A DNA stretch of 38,424 nt from Bacteroidota bacterium (GTDB lineage: Bacteria; Bacteroidota; Bacteroidia; UKL13-3). The notes beneath the pieces were generated by a model that made no database searches, was not told where the DNA came from, and saw only the letters and a program-made list of their open reading frames with translations. The translations under genes and the position numbers were made by a program. Where the stretch lies: NCBI GenBank assembly GCA_030699355.1, contig JAUYMZ010000407.1:1-38424 (forward strand), read 5' to 3'. Positions 1-8,928 of this stretch are shown in pieces (the first letter of the stretch is position 1; each line of letters starts with the position of its first letter).

Positions 1-1
1 A

Positions 2-181
2 AATTTAATTTCTGTTACCCTTCCCCGAGAAGATATAGCCAATATTGTTGGTACAGCTACCGAAACCGTTATCCGTTTATTGTCGGAGTTTAAGGGGGAT
101 AAGCTCATAGACATGGAAGGCAAAAAAATACGCATCTTAAATAAATCTGCCTTAGAGCGCATTTCGCATGCCTCTGTATAA
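2..181 (+). CDS. CRP/FNR-family transcriptional regulator, C-terminal fragment (5' truncated by window edge)
   Basis: Frame 2 reads NLISVTLPREDIANIVGTATETVIRLLSEFKGDKLIDMEGKKIRILNKSALERISHASV*, a Crp-type HTH with the ETxxR recognition-helix pattern. Confidence 0.8.
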   Translation, partial: NLISVTLPREDIANIVGTATETVIRLLSEFKGDKLIDMEGKKIRILNKSALERISHASV

Positions 182-197
182 TCGGCTTTAGATTTAC

Positions 198-211
198 ATG
201 ATATTTATCAT
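198..211. promoter_or_regulatory. Candidate FNR/CRP-type operator (ATGAT-ATTT-ATCAT)
   Basis: Perfect dyad matching the inner core TGAT-N4-ATCA of the FNR box, between the regulator stop (181) and the usp/cco genes. Confidence 0.5.
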
Positions 212-282
212 GGCCAGTTTTGAGATTGGTCATGTTTTTGTTTAGCGTGCCTCATTATTTTTGAAAATAAAATAATTGAGAC

Positions 283-1119
283 GTGGTAAGAAACATGCTT
301 TTATTAATGGATGGAACAACAGACGCAGAGCGTTTGTTAGATTGTTCTATCAAAATATTTCACAATCAACAAGATCATTTTAATGGCGCTTTTGTAGATG
401 GAATAAGTTCTAGCAACCTAAACAAAGTGTTTGATAGCAAGGCGCATTTAAGCAGTAGGTTTACGCGTTCAGAAATAATTGAAAAAATATTACATACCGA
501 TTTAAACAACAGCAATGAGTTTATAGATCGTTTTGTTAAAAAGTGCGAAGAGTTAAATCTGCGCACCAAAGTATTTATTGGCGAAGAAGAATCGAATGAT
601 GATTTGCTTAAAGAGAGTATGTTTAACGACTTATTCTTAATAGGAAAAGACATTTTTAGGAAGCCCAATGTTTCGCGTCAATCTTTTGATGCAATAGAAT
701 CGTTGATGCGCAATACCAAATGCCCTATTGTTCTTTTGTCTTGCGAGCAAGTTTCATTTCAAAACGTGGTATTAATCTATGACGGCAGTAAACGCTCCTT
801 CGATGCCATTAAATTATTTATGTATTTAATGAGTGATGCCATACAACAGAATAAACTTATTTTAAATGTGGTTGTAACCGATAATAGCTCTCAAAATGAA
901 AAAGGTGTTATCGATTATTTAAAAAATTATAAGCTTAATTTCTCTATCAATAGGGTATATCCAGAAAATTATTATACAGAGTTATTGAGTCTTTTGGTGA
1001 GTTTAAATTCGTTTTTACTGGTTACTGGGGTAAATAGAAACGATATTTTAGAAGACCTTATTTTTAATAAGGAAAACTCCTTTTTTATGCATGGACAACG
1101 TTCCATCTTTTTTGGATAG
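283..1119 (+). CDS. Universal stress protein family protein (GTG start at 283 or ATG at 295)
   Basis: Two-domain UspA-like layout; located at the head of the cco cluster. Confidence 0.6.
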   Translation: MVRNMLLLMDGTTDAERLLDCSIKIFHNQQDHFNGAFVDGISSSNLNKVFDSKAHLSSRFTRSEIIEKILHTDLNNSNEFIDRFVKKCEELNLRTKVFIGEEESNDDLLKESMFNDLFLIGKDIFRKPNVSRQSFDAIESLMRNTKCPIVLLSCEQVSFQNVVLIYDGSKRSFDAIKLFMYLMSDAIQQNKLILNVVVTDNSSQNEKGVIDYLKNYKLNFSINRVYPENYYTELLSLLVSLNSFLLVTGVNRNDILEDLIFNKENSFFMHGQRSIFFG

Positions 1120-1123
1120 AGAC

Positions 1124-3544
1124 ATGGAATTAGTAGAAAAAAGAAAACAAACCAGCTGTTTTCATTGCGGAGATTCTATCTCTGGAAAAGCATTACTCTA
1201 CGATGAAAAAAGTTTTTGTTGTGCAGGGTGTGAGGGAGTGTATACTTTGTTATCGCAAAATAATTTATGCGATTATTATTCGATAGAGTCGGCACCTGGT
1301 TTAACACAAAAGAATCCTGTATCGGCTGTTAAATTTAATTATTTAGAGGATGCCCAAATACAGGCTCAGCTGATACAATATAGAGATGCCCAAATTTCGC
1401 GCATTACGTTTCACATGCCAACCATGCATTGCAGCAGCTGGATTTGGTTGTTAGAAAGTTTATATAAAATAAACAAAGGGGTTCAAAATTCTCGCGTAGA
1501 TTTTTTAAAGAAGCAGCTGAGTGTTACCTTTAATCATTCCATTATTAGTTTGCGCCAATTGGTAGAGTTGCTTAGTTCTTTAGGATATGAGCCCTCGCTA
1601 AACATGAACGATTTAACAGAAAAAAAGGTAGAACAATCGAACCGCAGGTTATTGTATCAAATGGGGGTTGCGGGCTTTGCCTTTGGAAACATCATGTTAA
1701 TTAGTTTTCCTGAGTATTTTGGTTTAGATAGTCTTTCTCACCATTCCTTTTCTCGTTTATTTGGATACTTAAATATGGTATTGGCAATACCTGTTTTTTT
1801 ATATGCCGCGCAAGATTATTTTATATCTGCGTATAAAAGTATCAAGCAAGGAATTATCAATATTGATTTTCCGCTTGCCCTAGGTATTGTTGTGATGTTT
1901 TTTAGAAGCTCATTTGAGGTTATTTCTCAAACGGGAATTGGTTTTTTTGATACCCTTGCCGGATTGGTTTTCTTTTTATTATTGGGTAAATGGGTTCAGC
2001 AGAGAACCATAGATACCTTATCCTTTGAGCGCGATTATACTTCCTATTTTCCGGTAGCCGTATCTGTAATTAAAGGCGAAATGGAAACTACGGTTCCCGT
2101 AACTCAACTGAATATTGGAGATAGAATTTTAATAAGAAACAACGAAATTATTCCTGCCGATGCCATATTACTTAAGGGCAACGCGCAAATAGATTTTAGT
2201 TTTGTTACAGGCGAAAACGATCCCATAGAAAAAGTGTATGGAGAAATTATTTACGCGGGTGGCCGACAAGTTGGTGGAAGCATAGAATTGGAAGTTTGTA
2301 AGAGTGTTTCGCAAAGTTATTTAACGCAGTTGTGGAATAGCGATCATTTTGCAAAAGCGGGCGAAAGTAAGATGCAATCTTTTCAATCGCTCGTAAGTAA
2401 ATATTTTACCATCGCCTTGTTGGCTTTGGCTTTTGGTTCAGCCATTTTTTGGCTTTGGTTCGACCCAAGTAAAAGTATGTCGGCATTTACGGCTGTTTTA
2501 ATTATAGCTTGTCCTTGTGCCTTGGCTTTATCTTCTCCATTTGCTTTAGGCAATGCCATGCGCATGTTGGGAAGGGCAAAGTTTTATTTAAAATCTCCGG
2601 GTGTTATAGAAAAAATGGCCAAGATAGACCATTTGGTTTTTGATAAAACAGGAACCTTAACACAAGCCACGGAGGCAAAAATTTCCTTTGAAGGCGAAAC
2701 GCTTTCAGCGCTTACTAAGCAGCAAATAGCCGCGCTGTGTATACATTCTGTGCATCCATTGAGCAAGCAAATTTTAAGTTATTTGGCTGTTTCTACTGAG
2801 GGCAAACGTATGGCAACAGATTTTACCGAAACAGTTGGTAAGGGTTTGCAAGCGCAGGTAGATGGGGTACCTGTTGTGGTTGGTTCAGCCCATTTTATTG
2901 CCTTGGCTGAACCAAATGTAAAAGGAGATTTGAATACTTCTGTGTATGTAAAAATTGCAGGGAAAGTGCTTGGCAGATTTGTGATTGCCAATGCCTACAG
3001 AGAAAATTTAGCTGAGGTATTGAGTGGTTTAAGTGCCGGACATAAATTAAGTTTATTAAGTGGTGATAATGATTCGGAGCGTGCGCGTTTGAGCAAGTAT
3101 TTTCCAGCGCAAGCCCAAATGCTTTTTGGGATGAGTCCTTCGGAGAAAATGTTGTACATACACCAATTAAAAGAGAATGGAGAGCATGTGGGCATGATTG
3201 GCGATGGTTTAAATGACGCAGGTGCTTTAAAGGTGGCCGATATTGGCATTTCGGTTTCAGAAAATACCGCTCATTTTACACCCAGTAGCGATGCCATTAT
3301 GGATGCCAGTTCTTTTGCTAAGCTGAACCAATTTTTTACCTATGCCAAAGGAACTTTAAAGGTAATTCACATCAGTTTTGTAATATCATTGATATATAAT
3401 TTGGTGGGTTTAAGCTTTGCCATACAAGGTGTTTTGTCTCCATTAATAGCTGCTATCTTAATGCCAATAAGCAGCATAAGTGTAATTGTTTTTACAACGG
3501 CAGCCACTTATATATTGGCACAAAAAAATAACCTATTTAAATAA
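1124..3544 (+). CDS. ccoI: Heavy-metal translocating P-type ATPase, CcoI/FixI-like (ORF is open from 1091)
   Basis: CFHCG...CCAGCEGVY N-terminal metal-binding region, CPCALALSSP, DKTGTLT, GDGLNDAGAL; cco neighbourhood. Confidence 0.92.
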   Translation: MELVEKRKQTSCFHCGDSISGKALLYDEKSFCCAGCEGVYTLLSQNNLCDYYSIESAPGLTQKNPVSAVKFNYLEDAQIQAQLIQYRDAQISRITFHMPTMHCSSWIWLLESLYKINKGVQNSRVDFLKKQLSVTFNHSIISLRQLVELLSSLGYEPSLNMNDLTEKKVEQSNRRLLYQMGVAGFAFGNIMLISFPEYFGLDSLSHHSFSRLFGYLNMVLAIPVFLYAAQDYFISAYKSIKQGIINIDFPLALGIVVMFFRSSFEVISQTGIGFFDTLAGLVFFLLLGKWVQQRTIDTLSFERDYTSYFPVAVSVIKGEMETTVPVTQLNIGDRILIRNNEIIPADAILLKGNAQIDFSFVTGENDPIEKVYGEIIYAGGRQVGGSIELEVCKSVSQSYLTQLWNSDHFAKAGESKMQSFQSLVSKYFTIALLALAFGSAIFWLWFDPSKSMSAFTAVLIIACPCALALSSPFALGNAMRMLGRAKFYLKSPGVIEKMAKIDHLVFDKTGTLTQATEAKISFEGETLSALTKQQIAALCIHSVHPLSKQILSYLAVSTEGKRMATDFTETVGKGLQAQVDGVPVVVGSAHFIALAEPNVKGDLNTSVYVKIAGKVLGRFVIANAYRENLAEVLSGLSAGHKLSLLSGDNDSERARLSKYFPAQAQMLFGMSPSEKMLYIHQLKENGEHVGMIGDGLNDAGALKVADIGISVSENTAHFTPSSDAIMDASSFAKLNQFFTYAKGTLKVIHISFVISLIYNLVGLSFAIQGVLSPLIAAILMPISSISVIVFTTAATYILAQKNNLFK

Positions 3545-3550
3545 TCGTAT

Positions 3551-3757
3551 ATGAATATCATTTTTATGTTGATTGGGGTAAGTCTTTTAATGGCTTTGGG
3601 ATTCTTACTTGCCTTTGTGTGGTCTGTTAAAAGCGGACAAATGGAGGATGATTATACCCCTTCTGTTCGCATGTTGTTTGAGGATAAACCGCTATCTACA
3701 GAATTGAGCGCAAATAACGAAAAAATAAATGCTGATAAAAGTCAGCCTGAATTATAA
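3551..3757 (+). CDS. ccoS: cbb3-type cytochrome oxidase assembly protein CcoS
   Basis: Short single-TM protein, FLLAFVWSVKSGQMEDDYTPSVRMLFED, directly after ccoI. Confidence 0.9.
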   Translation: MNIIFMLIGVSLLMALGFLLAFVWSVKSGQMEDDYTPSVRMLFEDKPLSTELSANNEKINADKSQPEL

Positions 3758-3822
3758 GTTATGTCATTTTTCTGTCTGGAATACGACAATATTTTTGGTA
3801 CATCAAAATCAAACAAGAATCT

Positions 3823-5952
3823 ATGCAAGTTGAAAACTTTAACTACGACAACCGGGTAGTCCGGAACTTCATTATAGCCTCAGTAATCTTTGGCGTAGTG
3901 GGTATGTTGGTGGGCTTAATTGCAGCAATACAGCTCTATTACCCTGCCTTCAATTTTAATTTACCTTATACCTCTTTTGGTAGAATAAGGCCATTACATA
4001 CCAATGCAGTTATTTTTGCCTTTGTGGGTAATGCTATTTTTGCGGGAGTATATTACTCTCTTCAACGTTTATGCAAGGCCAGGTTATTCAGCGATTTCTT
4101 AAGTAATTTTCACTTTTGGGGTTGGCAGTTAATTATTCTTGCGGCAGCCATTACGCTTCCTTTAGGATTAACAACTTCTAAAGAATATGCAGAATTAGAA
4201 TGGCCAATAGATATTGCTATTGCTTTGGTTTGGGTGGCTTTTGGTGCGAATATGATTGGTACTATTATTAAACGCAGAGAGCGTCATATGTATGTAGCTA
4301 TCTGGTTTTATTTGGCTACCTTTATTACTGTTGCGGTATTACATATTGTAAATTCATTTGAATTACCAGTAAGTTTGTTTAAAAGCTACTCGGCCTACGC
4401 AGGTGTGCAAGATGCTTTGGTACAATGGTGGTACGGACATAATGCGGTGGCGTTTTTCTTAACTACGCCTTACCTGGGTATGATGTACTATTACTTACCA
4501 AAAGCAGTTAACCGTCCGGTTTATTCGTATAAATTATCTATTTTACACTTTTGGACATTAATCTTTTTATACATTTGGGCTGGTCCGCATCACTTGTTAT
4601 ATTCTAGCTTACCAGATTGGGCGCAGTCTTTAGGTGTGGTATTTTCTATTATGTTAATTGCTCCATCTTGGGGTGGTATGATTAATGGATTATTAACTTT
4701 AAGAGGTGCTTGGGATAGGGTAAGAGATGAGCCAGTTTTAAAGTTTTTTGCCGTGGGTGTAACTGCTTATGGTATGGCTACTTTTGAAGGTCCGTTATTA
4801 AGTTTAAAGAATGTGAATGCCATTGCGCACTTTACAGATTGGATAGTTGCCCACGTACATACAGGCGCTTTGGGATGGAACGGATTAATGACATTTGGTA
4901 TTTTCTATTGGTTGGTTCCTAAAATTTATGGTACTAATTTATATTCAAAATCTTTGGCTAATACCCATTTCTGGATTTCAACTTTAGGTATATTGTTCTA
5001 TGCTATTCCAATGTATTGGAGTGGATTTGCTCAAGGTATGATGTGGAAAGAGTTTTTACCAGAAGGGATGTTAAAGTATCCTAACTTTTTAGAAACAACC
5101 CTACAGGTAATTCCAATGCACATGATGCGCTCTATTGGTGGTACATTGTTCTTAAGTGGTTTGTTTGTTATGATTTATAACTTAATGAAAACTGCGGCTA
5201 TGGGCAAGTTAATTGCAAATGAAGCAGCATCTGCTCCAGCCTTAGAAAAAGAATATGTAGCAGAGGGTGCAAATAAATACTGGCACAAAGTTTTTGAACG
5301 TAAACCAGTAACTTTTGCTGTATTAACTGTAGTGGCTGTTTTAATTGGGGGTATGGTAGAAATTATTCCTATGTTAACCATTAAATCAAATGTAATTACC
5401 ATTAGCAGTGTTAAACCTTATACTCCATTAGAGTTACAAGGAAGAGATATTTATATTAAAGAGGGTTGCGTTGGCTGTCACTCACAAATGATTAGACCAT
5501 TTAGAAGTGAAACTGAGCGTTATGGCGAGTATTCTAAATCGGGCGAGTATGTATATGACCATCCGTTCTTATGGGGCTCTAAACGTACCGGACCAGATTT
5601 AATGCGCTTAGGTGGCAAGTATCCAGATAGCTGGCATTATAATCACATGATTGATCCTAGGTCTATGTCGCCAGGTTCTATTATGCCTGCTTATCCTTGG
5701 TTAGCAGAAAATGATTTGAACACCAGCAATACCGCCGATAAAATTAATGCCATGCGTACCTTAGGTGTTCCTTACGAAAAAGGTTTTGAAAGGGAAGCAG
5801 AAGCACATTTGATGGCTCAGGCTAAAAAGATTGCAGATGGCTTAACCAAAGAAGGATATCCTGTTGAGGCCAATAAAGAAATTATCGCTTTAATAGCCTA
5901 CATGCAAAGACTAGGTACCGATATCAAATTAAATAATACAGCAAGTAAATAA
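3823..5952 (+). CDS. ccoNO: cbb3-type cytochrome c oxidase, fused subunits I and II (CcoN-CcoO)
   Basis: Heme-copper oxidase helices with conserved His (WWYGHNAVAFFLT, AGPHHLLY, HVHTGALGWNG) followed by a CcoO domain with CVGCHSQMIRPFRSETERYG. Confidence 0.95.
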   Translation: MQVENFNYDNRVVRNFIIASVIFGVVGMLVGLIAAIQLYYPAFNFNLPYTSFGRIRPLHTNAVIFAFVGNAIFAGVYYSLQRLCKARLFSDFLSNFHFWGWQLIILAAAITLPLGLTTSKEYAELEWPIDIAIALVWVAFGANMIGTIIKRRERHMYVAIWFYLATFITVAVLHIVNSFELPVSLFKSYSAYAGVQDALVQWWYGHNAVAFFLTTPYLGMMYYYLPKAVNRPVYSYKLSILHFWTLIFLYIWAGPHHLLYSSLPDWAQSLGVVFSIMLIAPSWGGMINGLLTLRGAWDRVRDEPVLKFFAVGVTAYGMATFEGPLLSLKNVNAIAHFTDWIVAHVHTGALGWNGLMTFGIFYWLVPKIYGTNLYSKSLANTHFWISTLGILFYAIPMYWSGFAQGMMWKEFLPEGMLKYPNFLETTLQVIPMHMMRSIGGTLFLSGLFVMIYNLMKTAAMGKLIANEAASAPALEKEYVAEGANKYWHKVFERKPVTFAVLTVVAVLIGGMVEIIPMLTIKSNVITISSVKPYTPLELQGRDIYIKEGCVGCHSQMIRPFRSETERYGEYSKSGEYVYDHPFLWGSKRTGPDLMRLGGKYPDSWHYNHMIDPRSMSPGSIMPAYPWLAENDLNTSNTADKINAMRTLGVPYEKGFEREAEAHLMAQAKKIADGLTKEGYPVEANKEIIALIAYMQRLGTDIKLNNTASK

Positions 5953-5959
5953 TAATATT

Positions 5960-6121
5960 ATGTTCAAACAACATATTCAAAGCATGGTGGGAATTGAATC
6001 AGGATACCTGATATTTTCACTCATCGTTTTTCTTTCGTTTTTTCTAGGAGTTCTTTGGTGGGTGGTAAAAGCGGATAAGAAATATATCAAGGATATGGAA
6101 CAAAAACCATTTGAAAATTAA
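5960..6121 (+). CDS. ccoQ: Small membrane protein, CcoQ/FixQ-like (53 aa; not in supplied ORF track)
   Basis: ATG at 5960: MFKQHIQSMVGIESGYLIFSLIVFLSFFLGVLWWVVKADKKYIKDMEQKPFEN*; single TM, lies between ccoNO and ccoP. Confidence 0.75.
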   Translation: MFKQHIQSMVGIESGYLIFSLIVFLSFFLGVLWWVVKADKKYIKDMEQKPFEN

Positions 6122-6125
6122 AATT

Positions 6126-7010
6126 ATGATGAAGCATAAATTAGTTTCTGTGTCGGCTTTTCTTTTATTAGCTAGCACAATATCTGCACAAACTGGCAGT
6201 ATTGCCGCAGCAGAACCATCTATTATTGGCTTATCAAGTATATTGATAGCTGTGAATGTAGTTCTTCTTGTATTTGTATTATTCTTATTGGGTACATTAA
6301 CTTCTGCTATCCAAAGATTACGCTCAGGAGAAACAGAAAAAGTTCAATTAAGTTGGTGGGATAGGTTTGCTGCCCTTAAATCTGATAAAACAGAAGAAGA
6401 ACTTAGATTGGATGAGGATTATGATGGCATTCATGAATTGGATAATCCAACGCCGCCTTGGTTCAACTTTATATTCTATACGTCTATTATTGCTGCAGTA
6501 TTGTATTTATTAAACTACCATGTTTTAAAAATTGGTAACTTACAAGAAGCAGAATATACCGCCGAAGTTGCCCAATCTAAAGCTGAAGTGGATGCTTATT
6601 TAAAAACTTCTGGTAACCAAGTAGACGAGAATAATGTGCAGTATATTACCGATACCAAAGTTTTGGCAGAGGCCCAAACCATGTATGCAGAAAAATGTGC
6701 TGTTTGTCATTTAGCCGATGGTGGGGGCGTGGTTGGTCCAAACCTTACCGATGCTTATTGGTTGCATGGTGGAGATATTCAATCTATCTTTAAAACCATT
6801 AAATACGGTGTTCCTGCCAAAGGGATGATAGCTTGGCAAAATACCTATAGTGGCAAACAAATGGAAGCTTTAGCTTCTTATGTAAAATCTTTACAAGGCA
6901 CTAAACCTGCTGTTGCAAAAGAACCGCAAGGAGAGTTATACAATGAAGGGGGTGCTGTTGCAGCAGATTCTACTGCTACCACTGCCATGGTTTCTGAATC
7001 TTCAAAATAA
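6126..7010 (+). CDS. ccoP: cbb3-type cytochrome c oxidase subunit III, monoheme CcoP
   Basis: YDGIHELDNPTPPWFNFIFY CcoP motif and a single CAVCH heme c site; ATG at 6126 or 6129 preferred over TTG at 6111. Confidence 0.88.
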   Translation: MMKHKLVSVSAFLLLASTISAQTGSIAAAEPSIIGLSSILIAVNVVLLVFVLFLLGTLTSAIQRLRSGETEKVQLSWWDRFAALKSDKTEEELRLDEDYDGIHELDNPTPPWFNFIFYTSIIAAVLYLLNYHVLKIGNLQEAEYTAEVAQSKAEVDAYLKTSGNQVDENNVQYITDTKVLAEAQTMYAEKCAVCHLADGGGVVGPNLTDAYWLHGGDIQSIFKTIKYGVPAKGMIAWQNTYSGKQMEALASYVKSLQGTKPAVAKEPQGELYNEGGAVAADSTATTAMVSESSK

Positions 7011-7030
7011 AATAATGAGAATTCAATTGT

Positions 7031-7079
7031 AAAAGTTTGGTGGTTTGCAGAAAAAAAGCAAACCACCAAACTTTTTTTA
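7031..7079 (+). terminator. Strong intrinsic terminator-like hairpin between ccoP and ccoG
   Basis: 18-bp perfect stem AAAAGTTTGGTGGTTTGC / GCAAACCACCAAACTTTT, 9-nt loop, followed by a T tract. Confidence 0.8.
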
Positions 7080-7090
7080 ATTATACGCAC

Positions 7091-8503
7091 ATGAATGAAG
7101 CAAGCAAAATAGCCGATGAACATTTTAGGGATGAATTAGGCAATGTAGATAAAAAGGGTAAACGTTTATGGATTTTCCCTAAAAAACCGAAAGGGCAATT
7201 CTACAATTATAGAACTTGGTTTAGCTGGTTTTTAATGGTATTAATGTTTAGTGGTCCCTTTTTAAAATTTGAGGGTAAGCCGCTTCTTTTATTAAATGTT
7301 TTAGAAAGAAAGTTTATCGTTTTTGGAATGGTTTTTTGGCCGCAAGACCTCAATCTGTTCGCTATTCTAATGCTTTCTTTTGTGCTGTTTATTGTTTTAT
7401 TTACAGTTCTTTTTGGCCGGGTTTGGTGCGGTTGGGCCTGCCCTCAAACCATATTTATGGAAATGCTCTTTCGTAAAATTGAGTATTTTATTGATGGCGA
7501 TTATATCCAACAAAAAAAGTTGGCTAACCAAGATTGGAACACAGAAAAAATAACCAAACGTGCCATTAAACATATTTTGTTTTGGATTTTATCTTTTGTA
7601 ATTGCCAACACATTTTTAGGATATATTATTGGCATAGACCAACTCAAATTATTAGTAACCGACGGGCTTTTTGCGCATGTAGGTAAACTTACTTCTTTGT
7701 TGATTTTTACTACTGTTTTCTATTTTGTTTTTGCCCACCTGCGCGAATTGGTGTGTATTTTCATCTGCCCTTATGGTCGCTTACAAGGACTCATGCTCGA
7801 TAAAAATTCGATGGTGGTGGCTTACGATTTTGTACGTGGCGAACCCCGCGGAAAAATGAAAAAAGAGGAGGTAAATACCCATGGCGATTGCATAGATTGT
7901 AAATTGTGTGTGAACGTTTGTCCTACCGGCATCGATATCAGAAATGGTACTCAATTAGAATGTATTAATTGCACCGCTTGTATTGATGCCTGCGATGAAG
8001 TAATGCTTAAAATTGAAAAGCCAAAAGGGCTTATTCGTTTTGCTTCTTTAAATAATATTACAGAGGGTAAAAAGCTCGGTTTGAACCTAAGAAATGGTGC
8101 TTATACCGTTGTATTGATGGGCTTGTTGAGTGTGTTCTTTTATATGCTAATTACCAGAAAACAGATTGAAACAACGCTGCTAAGAACGCCCGGAATGTTG
8201 TTTCAAAAACAAGCAGATGGTAAAATTAGCAACCTGTACAGCATTGAGTTTGTAAATAAAACTTTTGATGAACTTCCTATAGAATTAAAATTGATTGAAC
8301 CCAAAGGTGAAATAAAATTGATTGATGGCGAAAAAGTAATAGTGCACAAAGAAAGTATTGGTAAAACTTCATTCTTTTTAGTGCGAGATGCCAAAGAAAT
8401 TACTAAAATTGCAACACCGGTAGTTATTGAGGTTTCGAGTAATGGAAAGTTAATAGAAACCATGAAATCTTCTTTTAATGGGCCGGTAACACAAGGAGAA
8501 TAA
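7091..8503 (+). CDS. ccoG: Cytochrome c oxidase accessory protein CcoG/FixG (polyferredoxin)
   Basis: VWCGWACPQTIFMEMLFRKIEY, CIDCKLCVNVCPTGIDIRNGTQLECINCTACIDACDEVM; upstream part of ORF 7037 lies in the hairpin. Confidence 0.93.
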   Translation: MNEASKIADEHFRDELGNVDKKGKRLWIFPKKPKGQFYNYRTWFSWFLMVLMFSGPFLKFEGKPLLLLNVLERKFIVFGMVFWPQDLNLFAILMLSFVLFIVLFTVLFGRVWCGWACPQTIFMEMLFRKIEYFIDGDYIQQKKLANQDWNTEKITKRAIKHILFWILSFVIANTFLGYIIGIDQLKLLVTDGLFAHVGKLTSLLIFTTVFYFVFAHLRELVCIFICPYGRLQGLMLDKNSMVVAYDFVRGEPRGKMKKEEVNTHGDCIDCKLCVNVCPTGIDIRNGTQLECINCTACIDACDEVMLKIEKPKGLIRFASLNNITEGKKLGLNLRNGAYTVVLMGLLSVFFYMLITRKQIETTLLRTPGMLFQKQADGKISNLYSIEFVNKTFDELPIELKLIEPKGEIKLIDGEKVIVHKESIGKTSFFLVRDAKEITKIATPVVIEVSSNGKLIETMKSSFNGPVTQGE

Positions 8504-8508
8504 AAAGT

Positions 8509-8928
8509 ATGAAATTAAATTGGGGTGGCAAATTGTTCATTTTTGCACTTATGTTTATGATTTTTGTAGTAAGCATGGTGGTGGTAATCTCTAAACAAGA
8601 TATGCCTTTGGTAGAACAAGATTATTATGAGCGTGGGCAGAATTATCAAAAGGAAATAGATAACAATGCCAATATGGATACCACTGTTCAAATGAATGTT
8701 GTTGGAAATACACTGGAAGTTTATGCTTCAGCATCTATACCTAATGCTAAGATTAAATTTTATCGTCCGTCTAATTCAGAGCTAGATAAAAACTTTTCAA
8801 CTCAATTAATGGGGGGTAAAAAAGAAGTATACGATTTATCGAACCTAGATAAAGGAAAATGGGTGCTCTCTGTTGTTTGGATGCGGGCAGACAAGGAATA
8901 TAAATTAACGCGCGACTTCGAACGTTAA
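8509..8928 (+). CDS. ccoH: FixH/CcoH family protein
   Basis: N-terminal TM, QDMPLVEQDYYERGQNYQKEID; location after ccoG. Confidence 0.85.
   Translation: MKLNWGGKLFIFALMFMIFVVSMVVVISKQDMPLVEQDYYERGQNYQKEIDNNANMDTTVQMNVVGNTLEVYASASIPNAKIKFYRPSNSELDKNFSTQLMGGKKEVYDLSNLDKGKWVLSVVWMRADKEYKLTRDFER

Noticed and set aside
375-668. Antisense and nested ORFs in the track (e.g. 375-668, 2383-2565, 13052-13369, 29187-29606, 36395-36805)
   Set aside because: They lie opposite or inside well-supported genes and their translations match no recognisable family.
1091-1123. 33-nt N-terminal extension of CcoI overlapping usp
   Set aside because: ATG at 1124 removes most of the overlap and the extension has no conserved motif; undecidable without alignment.
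3823-5952. CcoN-CcoO fusion as a novel architecture
   Set aside because: Fused cbb3 subunits I and II are already known from Bacteroidota.
7037-7090. Extended N-terminus for CcoG (MVVCRKKANHQTFFNYTH)
   Set aside because: It translates the terminator hairpin; ATG at 7091 is a better start.
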